Positions 1 to 8,336 of a DNA stretch of 64,000 nt are shown piece after piece. Numbering within the stretch: the stretch's first letter is position 1; the number at the start of each line of letters is the position of its first letter. The position numbers and the translations under genes are program-made. Under the pieces are notes generated by a model. The model ran no database searches. It worked only from the letters and a program-made list of their open reading frames with translations, and had not been told where the DNA came from. The stretch comes from Myxococcales bacterium (lineage in GTDB: Bacteria > Myxococcota_A > UBA9042), in the NCBI GenBank assembly GCA_009692425.1, contig SHZF01000013.1, forward strand, positions 1-64,000. Direction: 5' to 3'.

Positions 1-178
1 AGACGTCGATGGGAGTCTTGCCCTTGGGCACGCCGTCGAGCGAGACCTCAGCGCCCGGTGGCAGGCTGGCCACTGGCAACACGGCGCGCTCCGCCCTCAG
101 CAGCGTCGCGCAACCCGGTGTAATGGTCAGGACAGCGAGGCCGACGGCACAGAGGAGCAGGCGGGCAGGGCAGGTCAT
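1..178 (-). CDS. PEGA-domain lipoprotein, N-terminal part (cut by window edge)
   Basis: This gene is missing from the ORF track because it runs off the left edge. Reading the minus strand from an ATG at 178 gives a short basic start, a hydrophobic helix and a cysteine in TPGCA, which fits a lipoprotein signal peptide. The mature part begins with PPGAEVSLDGVPKGKTP, a good match to the PEGA domain, a small beta-domain found in surface lipoproteins and after Ser/Thr kinases in Myxococcota. The product is probably an outer-membrane or periplasmic lipoprotein. Only about 59 residues are visible, so its length, further domains and role cannot be given. It lies 67 bp downstream of the LIC_10091-like gene on the same strand and may share its transcript. 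Confidence 0.7.
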   Translation of the reverse strand, partial: MTCPARLLLCAVGLAVLTITPGCATLLRAERAVLPVASLPPGAEVSLDGVPKGKTPIDV

Positions 179-245
179 AGCGCCAGTGTATGAGGATGCG
201 TTCGAAAGAGCCATCGAGCGGCGCACACTGTGGCAATGGCGACCG

Positions 246-1337
246 CTACCGCTTCGATTTGGTCTTGCGCTTGGTGTCGAGCGCGGCCGGGTCCGAATCC
301 GTCACGGAGAAGTCGATGTCCTCGGGACCTTTTAGCTTGCGCCGCTTGACCATCTGGCGCACGCCGCCCAGCGACGGTCGCTCGAGCCAGGCCTGATACA
401 ACCGCAGCGACTGCACGTTGTAGCGGTAGTCCTTGTTCACGCTGAAAGTCGACAGCGTACGAATGACTCGGCTGCGCTCGTCGATCGGCAGCCCGCGCAT
501 GTTGGCGCGAAACGCCTTGCCGTACGGCCAGTACTCCTCGGCGTTCGACAGGTACAGCACGCGCACGGCCAGCCCGAGTTTGCGCGCCAGGTCGCCGATG
601 CCGAGCACGCCCTTGGGCCCGAGCAGGTCCGCCTGCAGCGACCGCGCGCGCCCCGTCTGCACCAGCCCGCGCACAAAGGCGTAGGTCGCGTCGTCGGTGA
701 GCCAGCACGGCACCTTGACGGTCTGCATCTGCTTTTTCACGAGCGCCAGGCGATAGGCGATGTTGCCCCGGTTGCGGCGGTACAGGTCGGCGTACCACTT
801 TCGCTTTGGCGCGTCGGCATAGTGGTGGGCGATGCACTCGAGGCCCTTCGCCTGGGCGCCGGCCTGCCAGAACGCCAGAAATTCTGCAGGCGTTGCAGCA
901 TCGAGCAGGAAGGCACGGTACACGGCGTGGAGGTCGTTCACCCACGGATCGTAGTCGAGAAAGATGGCGACTTCGGGGCGCACCCATCCCGCGAGCAGGT
1001 AGGCCTGGTCGGAGCCGACGCCGACGTAGACGCCGCCGAGGTCCTTGATCGTCGGGTACCACAGGTCCGCGTGGAACTCGTCGCCGGTGAGGTAGTGGCG
1101 CCCCTCGAACTCGGCCGAAATGCCGAGCAGTTTTTCAGCGGGCGGGTCGGTCGGCAACGTGTCCAGCACCGCCTGCCAGTCCGCCGGCAGCGCACCGGGC
1201 AGCGCACCGGGCAGGGCACCCGCCAGGGTCGCAGCCTCCGGGCGGACCGCGTACGCCGGCCAAGCGAACGCCGTCGCGGCGAGCAGTCCCACGCTGGCGG
1301 TGCCCCGACCCAAGCAGAACAAAGCAAGTCTTGTCAT
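246..1337 (-). CDS. LIC_10091-family protein, secreted
   Basis: The 363-aa product starts at the ATG at 1337; the longer track ORF has an unlikely Arg-rich extension, and the internal Met opens a good signal peptide ending near WPAYA. The block GGVYVGVGSDQ followed by an Ile/Phe-Leu-Asp strand, and the later LYLSNAEEYW with a GLPIDERSRVIRTL tail, match the conserved blocks of the LIC_10091 family. That family has a methyltransferase-like Rossmann fold and no established function. Just after the signal peptide there is a GALP triplet coded by a 12-bp tandem repeat near 1190-1220. The gene begins 11 bp after the MBL-fold gene stop, so the two are probably co-transcribed. The fold call is fairly secure; the reaction is unknown. 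Confidence 0.75.
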   Translation of the reverse strand: MTRLALFCLGRGTASVGLLAATAFAWPAYAVRPEAATLAGALPGALPGALPADWQAVLDTLPTDPPAEKLLGISAEFEGRHYLTGDEFHADLWYPTIKDLGGVYVGVGSDQAYLLAGWVRPEVAIFLDYDPWVNDLHAVYRAFLLDAATPAEFLAFWQAGAQAKGLECIAHHYADAPKRKWYADLYRRNRGNIAYRLALVKKQMQTVKVPCWLTDDATYAFVRGLVQTGRARSLQADLLGPKGVLGIGDLARKLGLAVRVLYLSNAEEYWPYGKAFRANMRGLPIDERSRVIRTLSTFSVNKDYRYNVQSLRLYQAWLERPSLGGVRQMVKRRKLKGPEDIDFSVTDSDPAALDTKRKTKSKR

Positions 1338-1348
1338 GAAGGTACGTC

Positions 1349-2236
1349 TCACCCCAACTTCAGCGTCATGCCCTCGCGCGCGGCGAACACGATGACGCCA
1401 CTGCCCCAGCGCGCCACCCGCTCGCGGCATTCCCCGACGAGCGCATCGATGTGATCATCAGAATGCATCGGATCGTGATGGAAAATCGCAAGCTGACCCA
1501 CGCCGGCCTGCACTGCGAGGTCGGTCACGGTGGACGCCCGTGGATGGCCCCAGCCGACTTTTTTCACGTATTCGTCGTCCGTGTACTGCCCGTCGGCGAT
1601 CAACAAGTCGGCGCCGCGGCAGAACGCGACAAGTTCCGGGGGCAGTTCGCGCGGTGCCGCCAGGTCGCGTTGGGCCGCCGCCGGGTCGGCCAGACCGAGG
1701 TCGACCTCGTTGTCGGTGGAGTAGACCACGCGCACGCCGTCCTTTTCCAGCGAATACGCATAGCTGCCACCCGGGTGCCGCTGATCGAAACAGCGCACCG
1801 CGACCCCTTCGATGATCCGCCCGGTCGGCGGGCCGAGGTCCGACGCCACGATGTTCGCGTTCAGCGACGAGAAGTCGACCGGAAAGTAGTCCGAACTCAT
1901 TTGGCCGCTGAGCAGTTGGTGGTGGCGGCGGTCGCCGGTGAACGTGCCATAGATCGACAGGCGGCTGTTTGGCAGGTAGGCCGGCACGAAAAACGGAAAG
2001 CCCTGGATGTGGTCCCAGTGCATGTGGCTGAAGAGCATGTGCGCGCGCACAGGCGCCGGGCCGCGCTTGAGCAGGTCGACGCCCAGTTCGCGCAGTCCCG
2101 TGCCGCCGTCGAGCACGAACATCGAGTCGTCGATGCGGACTTCGACGCACGACGTGTTGCCGCCGTAGCGGTGCGTCTTGCGGCCCGGCGTCGGGATCGA
2201 TCCGCGGGTGCCCCAGAACCGGACGAAGCAGGACAT
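1349..2236 (-). CDS. MBL-fold metallo-hydrolase (cAMP-phosphodiesterase/PhnP-like group)
   Basis: The 295-aa protein opens with FWGTRGSIPTPG and YGGNTSCVEV, typical of the MBL-fold group that includes class III cyclic-nucleotide phosphodiesterases and PhnP-like phosphodiesterases. The metal-binding motif HMHWDH follows about 90 residues in, with later ligands plausibly the Asp in LLIADGQYT and the His in IFHHDP. A dinuclear-metal phosphodiester or lactone hydrolase in the cytoplasm is the likely activity, but the substrate cannot be read from sequence. No signal peptide is seen. The gene sits 20 bp downstream of the FHA gene and 11 bp upstream of the LIC_10091-like gene, suggesting one operon. 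Confidence 0.85.
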   Translation of the reverse strand: MSCFVRFWGTRGSIPTPGRKTHRYGGNTSCVEVRIDDSMFVLDGGTGLRELGVDLLKRGPAPVRAHMLFSHMHWDHIQGFPFFVPAYLPNSRLSIYGTFTGDRRHHQLLSGQMSSDYFPVDFSSLNANIVASDLGPPTGRIIEGVAVRCFDQRHPGGSYAYSLEKDGVRVVYSTDNEVDLGLADPAAAQRDLAAPRELPPELVAFCRGADLLIADGQYTDDEYVKKVGWGHPRASTVTDLAVQAGVGQLAIFHHDPMHSDDHIDALVGECRERVARWGSGVIVFAAREGMTLKLG

Positions 2237-2256
2237 GGAGGCTCGCTCCGCAGGGC

Positions 2257-2628
2257 CTAGCGACCCTCGAAATAGACGAAAAGCGCGTCGCTGAGCTGGA
2301 CCGTGTCTCCGTCGCGCAACTCCGCAGAATAAATACGGATTTCGTTCAAGTACAAGCCATTCGAACTGTCGAGGTCTGTCACCGTCCAGCCGTCGTCGCC
2401 GCGGTCGAGGCGCACGTGCTGACGCGACAGCGACGAGGACGGAATGCGCACTTCGGCCTCCGGGCTGCGGCCGATGATCAGGCTCGTGCCGCGCAACTCG
2501 ATCAACTGGGGTGCGCCGGGGCCCTCAACCTGCTGCAGTTGGTGGGACCGCACAGACGGGCGCGCAGTCAGCACCGGCACGGCCTGAGCGCGCGTCGCCG
2601 AATCGAGCGGGTCGTCGGGCAGGCTCAT
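2257..2628 (-). CDS. FHA-domain protein
   Basis: With the ATG at 2628 the product is 123 aa and almost entirely one forkhead-associated domain; the longer track ORF adds a compositionally odd N-terminus. Diagnostic FHA blocks are IIGRSPEAEVRIP, SLSRQHVRLD and DSSNGLYLN, which form the phosphothreonine-binding surface (Arg, Ser, Asn). FHA proteins read out Ser/Thr kinase phosphorylation; two such kinases lie about 44 kb away in this window, but no direct link is shown. It precedes the MBL-fold hydrolase on the same strand with a 20-bp gap. It could recruit a phosphorylated partner to that hydrolase; this is inference. Confidence 0.85.
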   Translation of the reverse strand: MSLPDDPLDSATRAQAVPVLTARPSVRSHQLQQVEGPGAPQLIELRGTSLIIGRSPEAEVRIPSSSLSRQHVRLDRGDDGWTVTDLDSSNGLYLNEIRIYSAELRDGDTVQLSDALFVYFEGR

Positions 2629-2769
2629 GGCGTCGAGATTCTCCAGCGCGACGAAGTGGGGCGGGCGCGCACCCGACCCGTGTCGGAAACGGTAGCGCGC
2701 CTGCTGCGCCGCCGCAATCCCCTCACCACGGAGCTTGCCCGATCGCACGCGCTCCCGTAGCGTCCGCGC

Positions 2770-3756
2770 ATGAGCCGATCGCCGTTGCCTGCCCTGTCCT
2801 GTACCCGGTGTCGTCGTGCGGTGGTCCGGCTGGCGTGGACCAGCATGCTTGGCGCCTTTGCTGTGCCCGTTGGGAGCCGCGCTGCACCGCCGGGCCCTGT
2901 GTCAACGCTGGCAACTCCTGTCCCGGCGCCGCACGCCGTCGCCCAGCCGCCACCCGGCGTCCCGTGCGGTGCTGCGCCGACGGGCATGGCGTGCATCCCG
3001 GCCGGCGCCTTCACGATGGGGCGCGACGACGGGCCGCCTAACGAGCGGCCGGCGCACCGCGTGTGGGTCCAGGCGTTCTACCTTGACACCCACGAGGTCA
3101 CGTTCGCCGACTACCAGCGCTGCGCCAAGGCCAACGCGTGTGAGGCGCGTCGCCCGATCTACAGCGATTTCAACCGCCCGCGCCAGCCCATGGTTGCGGT
3201 CACGTGGCATCAGGCGGTCCAGTACTGCCGCTGGGCCGGCAAGCGCCTGCCGAGCGAGGCGCAGTGGGAGAAGGCCGCGCGCGGTGCCGACGGCGACCTC
3301 TATCCGTGGGGCAACGAGCCGGCGACGTGCGAGCGCGCCATCATCCAAGACGCGCGCGGCCGTTCCTGCGGCGTGCCCAAGGCCGGGCTGGCGCGCCTGG
3401 CCGACGTCGGCCGCACGTTCGAGGTGGGCGCGCGGGGCCCGTTCCGCTACGGCTTGTACGACCTCGTCGGCAACTCGTGGGAGTGGGTCGCCGATTGGTT
3501 CGCCGGCAACTACGCAGGCTGCGGGTCGGCGTGCGAGGGCGTGGAGCCGCGTGGGCCCTGCGGCGACCGGCCCGGCGGGCTCGACAAGTGCCCGGGAAGA
3601 AGAGAAAAAGTCTTGCGCGGTGGTTCCTGGTATTGGGACGCCAGCCAGGCCACGGGCACCTTTCGGCGGCCGTATGTGCCAGAAAACGAACCGGTGTCGC
3701 ACTTCGGCTTTCGTTGCGCGGCGACCGGTGACGATGCCGCGCGGCTGGCCAGATGA
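2770..3756 (+). CDS. SUMF1/formylglycine-generating-enzyme-like protein, secreted
   Basis: The 328-aa protein has a hydrophobic N-terminal segment (residues about 15-40) and then a complete FGE-sulfatase domain: MACIPAGAFTMG, FYLDTHEVTFADYQRC, RLPSEAQWEKAARG, GNSWEWVADWF and LRGGSWYWD ending in FGFRCA. This fold is shared by sulfatase-activating enzymes, EgtB/PvdO-type enzymes and many myxobacterial surface proteins of unknown role. I see no sulfatase nearby, and the copper-binding active-site cysteines of true FGE cannot be assigned with confidence, so a catalytic role is unproven. Its stop overlaps the start of the M14 peptidase by 4 bp (ATGA), so the two are translationally coupled and probably exported together. 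Confidence 0.85.
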   Translation: MSRSPLPALSCTRCRRAVVRLAWTSMLGAFAVPVGSRAAPPGPVSTLATPVPAPHAVAQPPPGVPCGAAPTGMACIPAGAFTMGRDDGPPNERPAHRVWVQAFYLDTHEVTFADYQRCAKANACEARRPIYSDFNRPRQPMVAVTWHQAVQYCRWAGKRLPSEAQWEKAARGADGDLYPWGNEPATCERAIIQDARGRSCGVPKAGLARLADVGRTFEVGARGPFRYGLYDLVGNSWEWVADWFAGNYAGCGSACEGVEPRGPCGDRPGGLDKCPGRREKVLRGGSWYWDASQATGTFRRPYVPENEPVSHFGFRCAATGDDAARLAR

Positions 3757-5822
3757 GGGCTCAGTTGCTGGGCGCACGAGCCTGGACGGCACGCGCCAGA
3801 ACGGCAGTCGCCCTGGTGGCGGGTTTGATCGTGGCGGCGACACCCGGCGTCCACGCGCTGACGTCGGCAATCGACAGCGGCGAGTCGGTGCTGGTCGGCC
3901 CGAAGGCCGTAGTGGCCGAGGCCGATGTTCTGGGCGCATGGCTGCAATCGGGGGAGCGCATCGGGCTGCGCAGCGCCGACCCCGGCCAGCACCACTGGTG
4001 GCTGCCGCGCGGTTCGGCGGCCCAACTGGGCGACGGTTTTGCGCGCTTTCGCGTGGACGTCCCGCGTGCCGGGCGGGTCGGCCTTGTCGTGCGCGCCACG
4101 GTTGCCTTGCGCGATGTCGGCGCTTCGTCGGGCTACGCGCTCTCGATCGGCAAGGGCGACATCGGCTGGCAGCGCTGCGACCGCGGCCGTTGGCGCCCGT
4201 TGGACCGCCCGACGCCCGTGCCCGCGCTGGCGACGCAGCAAACCGTCGAGGTCCAGGTGTGGATGGTCGGGCCGCACCTTGGCGCCGAGATCCTCGACGG
4301 CGCGACGCTGAGTCCCTTGGCGTCAGCGAGCGCGACGGATCGCACGTATGCGACGGGGCGCGTGGGGCTCTACGTGTTCTCTCGCAAGGGCACGGGGCCC
4401 GCGCTGACCCGGCTGTCGACGCGGCCTGCCGCCTTGCCGAAGGTCCAAGGCGCGGTGCCGTACGAGCCGACCGGTGGTTGGCGCTTTGCCCGCTGGACAC
4501 CCGCCGCGGCCGCCAACCTGCCGCCGCCGCTGCGGACCCAAGCCAGCCCGGTCGATGGGGTGACGGGGGTACCGCCCGTGTGGAAACTCAGCGTCGCCGC
4601 CGCAGAATGGGCCGCGCGCGAGCACGGGCGCTCCGTGGCGCTCGCGGGCGACGTGCCGGTGGGTTGGCTCGACCCGAGTTGGCCCGACGCCGCGCGACTC
4701 GACGGGGAACTCCAGACGATGACGGCGACGAGCGGCGGCCGCTGCCGCATCGAGACGATCGGCCGCACGCACCAGGGGCGACCGCTGCGTGCCGTGCGGG
4801 CCGCCCGCCCGGGTGCCGACCGCACCCGCCAGCCCGCAGTCCTGTTGTCCGGCGGCATCCACGGCGACGAATTGCTGGCCGTTGCCATCGCCATGGACGC
4901 CGCCGCTGCCCTGTGCCGCCCGGATTCCACCGACCCCGGGCTGCGCGCCTGGGCCGATGCCTTGCACGTATGGATCGTGCCGGTCGTGAACCCCGATGGC
5001 ATCGACGCGTTCCTGCACACGTCGGAGGCGGCCGGGCGCAAGAATGGCCAGGGCCACGGCGACCCCGAACTGGGTGGCGGCGCGGGCGTCGATTTGAATC
5101 GCAACTTTCCGTTTCACTGGGGCGCTTTGGGCGAGGTCGGCAGCCGGAGTCCGCCGCGCGACGATTGGTACCGCGGCCCACGGCCCGGCTCCGAGCCCGA
5201 GACCCAGGCCCTGATGGCGCTGGCCGAGCGCGAGCGCTTCGTGGCGGCCCTCAGCCTGCACACCTGGGGCACGGTCGTGCTGGCGCCCTACACGATCGAC
5301 GGCGTGCGCGGGCCCGAACCGGACGAGGCGTGGGCGGTCGCGCTCGACGTGGCGCGGGCGGCGCCGGTGCAGCCCAACGGGCGGCGCTATCGGGTGCAGC
5401 GCAACATCTACCCGGTCGACGGCGTCGAGCAGGACTGGCTCCGGCACACCTACGGCACCGTCGCCCTGCTCGCCGAGGCCGCGCTGCACAACCCCTTCGA
5501 CCGCGGCCAGCGTACGGCGACGATCGAGGCCACCCGGCCGCTGTGGCGGGCCCTGTTGGGGCGCGTGGCGGCTGGGCCACGGGTGTCGGGGCGGGCATTC
5601 GGCGCCGACGGTCGGCCGGCGCACGTCGAGGTGCGCGTAGCGGGGCAGGTGCTACACGAGGGCGAGCGCTGGACCACACGGCCCGACGACGGCCGCTTCG
5701 ACCGACTGTTGGCGCGGACTGGCCCGGCAACGCTGCAGTTCGTCCGGCCTGGTCTGCCCACGCTCGAGTTGGCCTTGGCAGTCACCGGCGTAGTGGAGAA
5801 TCTCGACGTGCGGTTGCCGTAG
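3753..5822 (+). CDS. M14-family zinc carboxypeptidase with N-terminal jelly-roll domain, secreted
   Basis: This 689-aa protein has a signal peptide ending near GVHA, an N-terminal beta-rich region (about 40-220) resembling concanavalin/LamG-like domains, then an M14 peptidase domain. GIHGDE supplies the first His and Glu zinc ligands, PVVNPDGIDAF and GVDLNRNFPFHWG carry the substrate-binding Asn-Arg block, SLHTWG the third ligand, and LLAEAALHNPF the likely catalytic Glu. The last 90 residues look like a small carboxypeptidase regulatory-type beta domain. It probably trims peptides or peptidoglycan fragments outside the cytoplasm. It overlaps the SUMF1-type gene upstream by 4 bp. Confidence 0.88.
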   Translation: MRAQLLGARAWTARARTAVALVAGLIVAATPGVHALTSAIDSGESVLVGPKAVVAEADVLGAWLQSGERIGLRSADPGQHHWWLPRGSAAQLGDGFARFRVDVPRAGRVGLVVRATVALRDVGASSGYALSIGKGDIGWQRCDRGRWRPLDRPTPVPALATQQTVEVQVWMVGPHLGAEILDGATLSPLASASATDRTYATGRVGLYVFSRKGTGPALTRLSTRPAALPKVQGAVPYEPTGGWRFARWTPAAAANLPPPLRTQASPVDGVTGVPPVWKLSVAAAEWAAREHGRSVALAGDVPVGWLDPSWPDAARLDGELQTMTATSGGRCRIETIGRTHQGRPLRAVRAARPGADRTRQPAVLLSGGIHGDELLAVAIAMDAAAALCRPDSTDPGLRAWADALHVWIVPVVNPDGIDAFLHTSEAAGRKNGQGHGDPELGGGAGVDLNRNFPFHWGALGEVGSRSPPRDDWYRGPRPGSEPETQALMALAERERFVAALSLHTWGTVVLAPYTIDGVRGPEPDEAWAVALDVARAAPVQPNGRRYRVQRNIYPVDGVEQDWLRHTYGTVALLAEAALHNPFDRGQRTATIEATRPLWRALLGRVAAGPRVSGRAFGADGRPAHVEVRVAGQVLHEGERWTTRPDDGRFDRLLARTGPATLQFVRPGLPTLELALAVTGVVENLDVRLP

Positions 5823-5878
5823 CCAGCGCGACGTCCGGCCCGCCGCCAGTCCGGGACTTCCGTGCCCCTGCCAGGCCG

Positions 5879-8212
5879 CTATTTCTTGCAGGCCGTCAAC
5901 CCACCTTGCGGCGTCGCGGGGTGGATGTAGCACTTCGTGATGCACAGGTCCTTGCCGGCCGCGTCCCACATCTTGCCGGCCTTCGGGTTGCCGGGGTCCT
6001 TCTTCACGAGACACGCATCGCCCGACTGCTTGCACGCCTCGACGACGGGCTTGGTGCCACCCGCCTCGGCGTTGGGCCAGTTGATCTTGCCGACGTACCA
6101 CATGTCGAGCAGGTCCATCCGCACGTCGAGGTACGACGCCGCCAGGTTGCCCAGCACGTACACCTTGACCGTCGCATACGTCTCGCCATAGCCGTGGTCG
6201 TTCCAGTAGTGCACCCCCAACGGGTAGGCGAACGGCTTTTCGGGCGTGCCCTCGGGGATGTCGAAGTTGATGTTTTCCGGGCCGCCGCCGTCGGTGTCAT
6301 CGCGATCGAGCCGGGGGTTGTCCGCGGTGTCGCCGGCCTTGCCCCACTCGGGCAACGGATTGAACCAGAACGTATCGAAAACACTATGGAACCACGGGTC
6401 CGGCGCGCCGTCACAGTCGAGGTCTGGCCCGCTCGCGAACGGGTGCGTGACGTGGAGGTCGACGTCGGCGCCGGCGGCGGGTCCTTCGTCGGTCTCGTCC
6501 TTGTCGCCCGGCGTCTTCCACAGCAGTTCGACGTGCAGGTACGAACTCGGCACGACCAGCACGGTCACGCACGTCGCCTCGCACGAATCCAGTCCCGATG
6601 CATCCTGTACCTTCAGGCAAATCTGGTATTCCCCGGCGGCGTTGACCGCAAGCGTCGGGTTGGGGAAGTCGGCGCTCGGCACGAACTTGCCCTGCGACCC
6701 CTTCGGCTCCTTCTTGAGCGACCAAGTGTAGCTGGCGATGGTACCGCCGCCGGGTGCGACGCTCTTGTCGCCGATCAACTGCAGGATCGTCTGCGGCTCG
6801 ACCTGCTCCACCGGCACGCCCTTTGACGTCACGCCGACCTTCGCCTCCGGGCACGCCTTCTTGACGCCCACCCCTTCGAGCGAAAGGCCCTTGCTGACGA
6901 CGTTGGCCGCGAACACCAGCGTGCCCACGTCGGGCGTCGGGCTCTGCGTCGATGGGTCGACCGGATTGACCTGTGACGGCGTGTAGACGGCCTTCAAGTC
7001 CACCGATTCGTTCGTTGCCAACAGCAGCGGCTGGTTGACGCTCGGCCCCGTCTTGGGGTCGACGCCCGGCACGCCCTGCCAGTCGACCTTGAAGTTGTCC
7101 GACGACCCTGCCTTCAGCGTGACGGCCGAAATCTCCAGCACCTCGTTGCCGCAGCTCTTGACGACGATCTTGCCGGGCGCGCTGCCGCCGACGACGACGG
7201 CGCCGAAGTTCAGCTTGGGCCATGGCTTGATCTCCAGGCACGGGACCGCCGAGTTCGCTTTCAGGTTGACGGGCTTGCCACCGATCGGCGTCGCCGGGTC
7301 ATTGGACTGCACCTTCAGCGTCGTGAACTTCGCCTTCTCGTCGGTCGGCACGAAACAGACCTCGAACTCCATCGACTTGCCCGGCTGCAACTCGCGCGGC
7401 GGGTCGAACACGACGGGCGCGCCAGTCTTCCACACGGTCTTGCCATCGGTCAGCGTGAACGTGGCCTCGGCGGTCTCGAAGTCGAGCTTCGGCACGAGCA
7501 GCAGGGCGTCGCCGGTATTCGACAGGGTCAGCTTGCGGCACTCCGACTTGCCGACCTGTACGTAGGGGAACACGACATCGTTTGGCGCGATGCCCAGTTG
7601 CGGCTTGCCGAGCACGGTCTGCACGCCGAAGCACATCGGCTTGGTCGCGTCCTTCCAGTCCGGGTCGCCGATAAGCGTGAAGCACACGTTGGCGGCGCGC
7701 TTTGCCGGGTCCCCGTGCTTGTAGCGCAGGCGAAAATTCTCTTGCGCCACCAACCCCTGGCCGGGCTCAGCGCCGGCGGGACCGACGCGCTTCCACTTGT
7801 CTTTCATGGCGGCGCAGGCCTTGCCGCCCGTGCCATCGAAGCACTCGAACGATTGGGCGTCGTTGCCTTCGACGCGGATGTCGACGATGCGCAGCGCAGC
7901 GCCCGTGGTCGTGCTCGTATTGTTCGTGATCGTGAACTCGACGGTCTGCAGGGCGCTCACCTGCAGCGCGCCGACCGGCACATCGACGGTGCCCGCCGCA
8001 GGAACGAGCTTGCCGGTGGCGACGTGGCGCACTTCGATGCGGGCGCGACAGTCGAGGCCCTTGGCACCGTTGATGCAGCCTTCGACGACGGTCGTCGATG
8101 CCGCGCCCGCGACTTCTTCGGAGCATCCAGTGGCGGTGATGCCGAGCGCGACGCCGACCGCCGCGACGGCGCGGGCGAAGGCTGGCGGGCAACGGACGGG
8201 TGCTGCTTGCAT
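5879..8212 (-). CDS. Lipoprotein with choice-of-anchor/HYDIN-like repeats and PKD-like domain
   Basis: The ATG at 8212 is preceded by AGGAGCAAA and opens a signal peptide with lipobox TATGC, so the mature protein is lipid-anchored (777 aa precursor). The N-terminal half holds several Ig-like modules of the choice-of-anchor D/HYDIN type, seen as strands such as VQVGKSECRKLTLSNTGDA and NFGAVVVGGSAPGKIVV. Residues about 540-610 form a PKD-like module (TIASYTWSLKKEP to YQICLKVQDASG). The C-terminal domain carries ADVDLHVTHPFA and an Asp-rich RDDTDGGG loop, as in other Myxococcota surface proteins. A structural or adhesive surface role is likely; no catalytic motif is seen. It converges on the M14 gene. 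Confidence 0.8.
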   Translation of the reverse strand: MQAAPVRCPPAFARAVAAVGVALGITATGCSEEVAGAASTTVVEGCINGAKGLDCRARIEVRHVATGKLVPAAGTVDVPVGALQVSALQTVEFTITNNTSTTTGAALRIVDIRVEGNDAQSFECFDGTGGKACAAMKDKWKRVGPAGAEPGQGLVAQENFRLRYKHGDPAKRAANVCFTLIGDPDWKDATKPMCFGVQTVLGKPQLGIAPNDVVFPYVQVGKSECRKLTLSNTGDALLLVPKLDFETAEATFTLTDGKTVWKTGAPVVFDPPRELQPGKSMEFEVCFVPTDEKAKFTTLKVQSNDPATPIGGKPVNLKANSAVPCLEIKPWPKLNFGAVVVGGSAPGKIVVKSCGNEVLEISAVTLKAGSSDNFKVDWQGVPGVDPKTGPSVNQPLLLATNESVDLKAVYTPSQVNPVDPSTQSPTPDVGTLVFAANVVSKGLSLEGVGVKKACPEAKVGVTSKGVPVEQVEPQTILQLIGDKSVAPGGGTIASYTWSLKKEPKGSQGKFVPSADFPNPTLAVNAAGEYQICLKVQDASGLDSCEATCVTVLVVPSSYLHVELLWKTPGDKDETDEGPAAGADVDLHVTHPFASGPDLDCDGAPDPWFHSVFDTFWFNPLPEWGKAGDTADNPRLDRDDTDGGGPENINFDIPEGTPEKPFAYPLGVHYWNDHGYGETYATVKVYVLGNLAASYLDVRMDLLDMWYVGKINWPNAEAGGTKPVVEACKQSGDACLVKKDPGNPKAGKMWDAAGKDLCITKCYIHPATPQGGLTACKK

Positions 8213-8336
8213 TTTGCTCCTGCCGCCCGCTCGGGAAGGGCGGAAGCGATCCAGACCCTTCATGGTGCGGGAGGCCGGCGGGCGGTGCAAGGAGGTTCTG
8301 GCACGGCAGCAGCCTGCGCCCTGTCGAGCGAGTGGC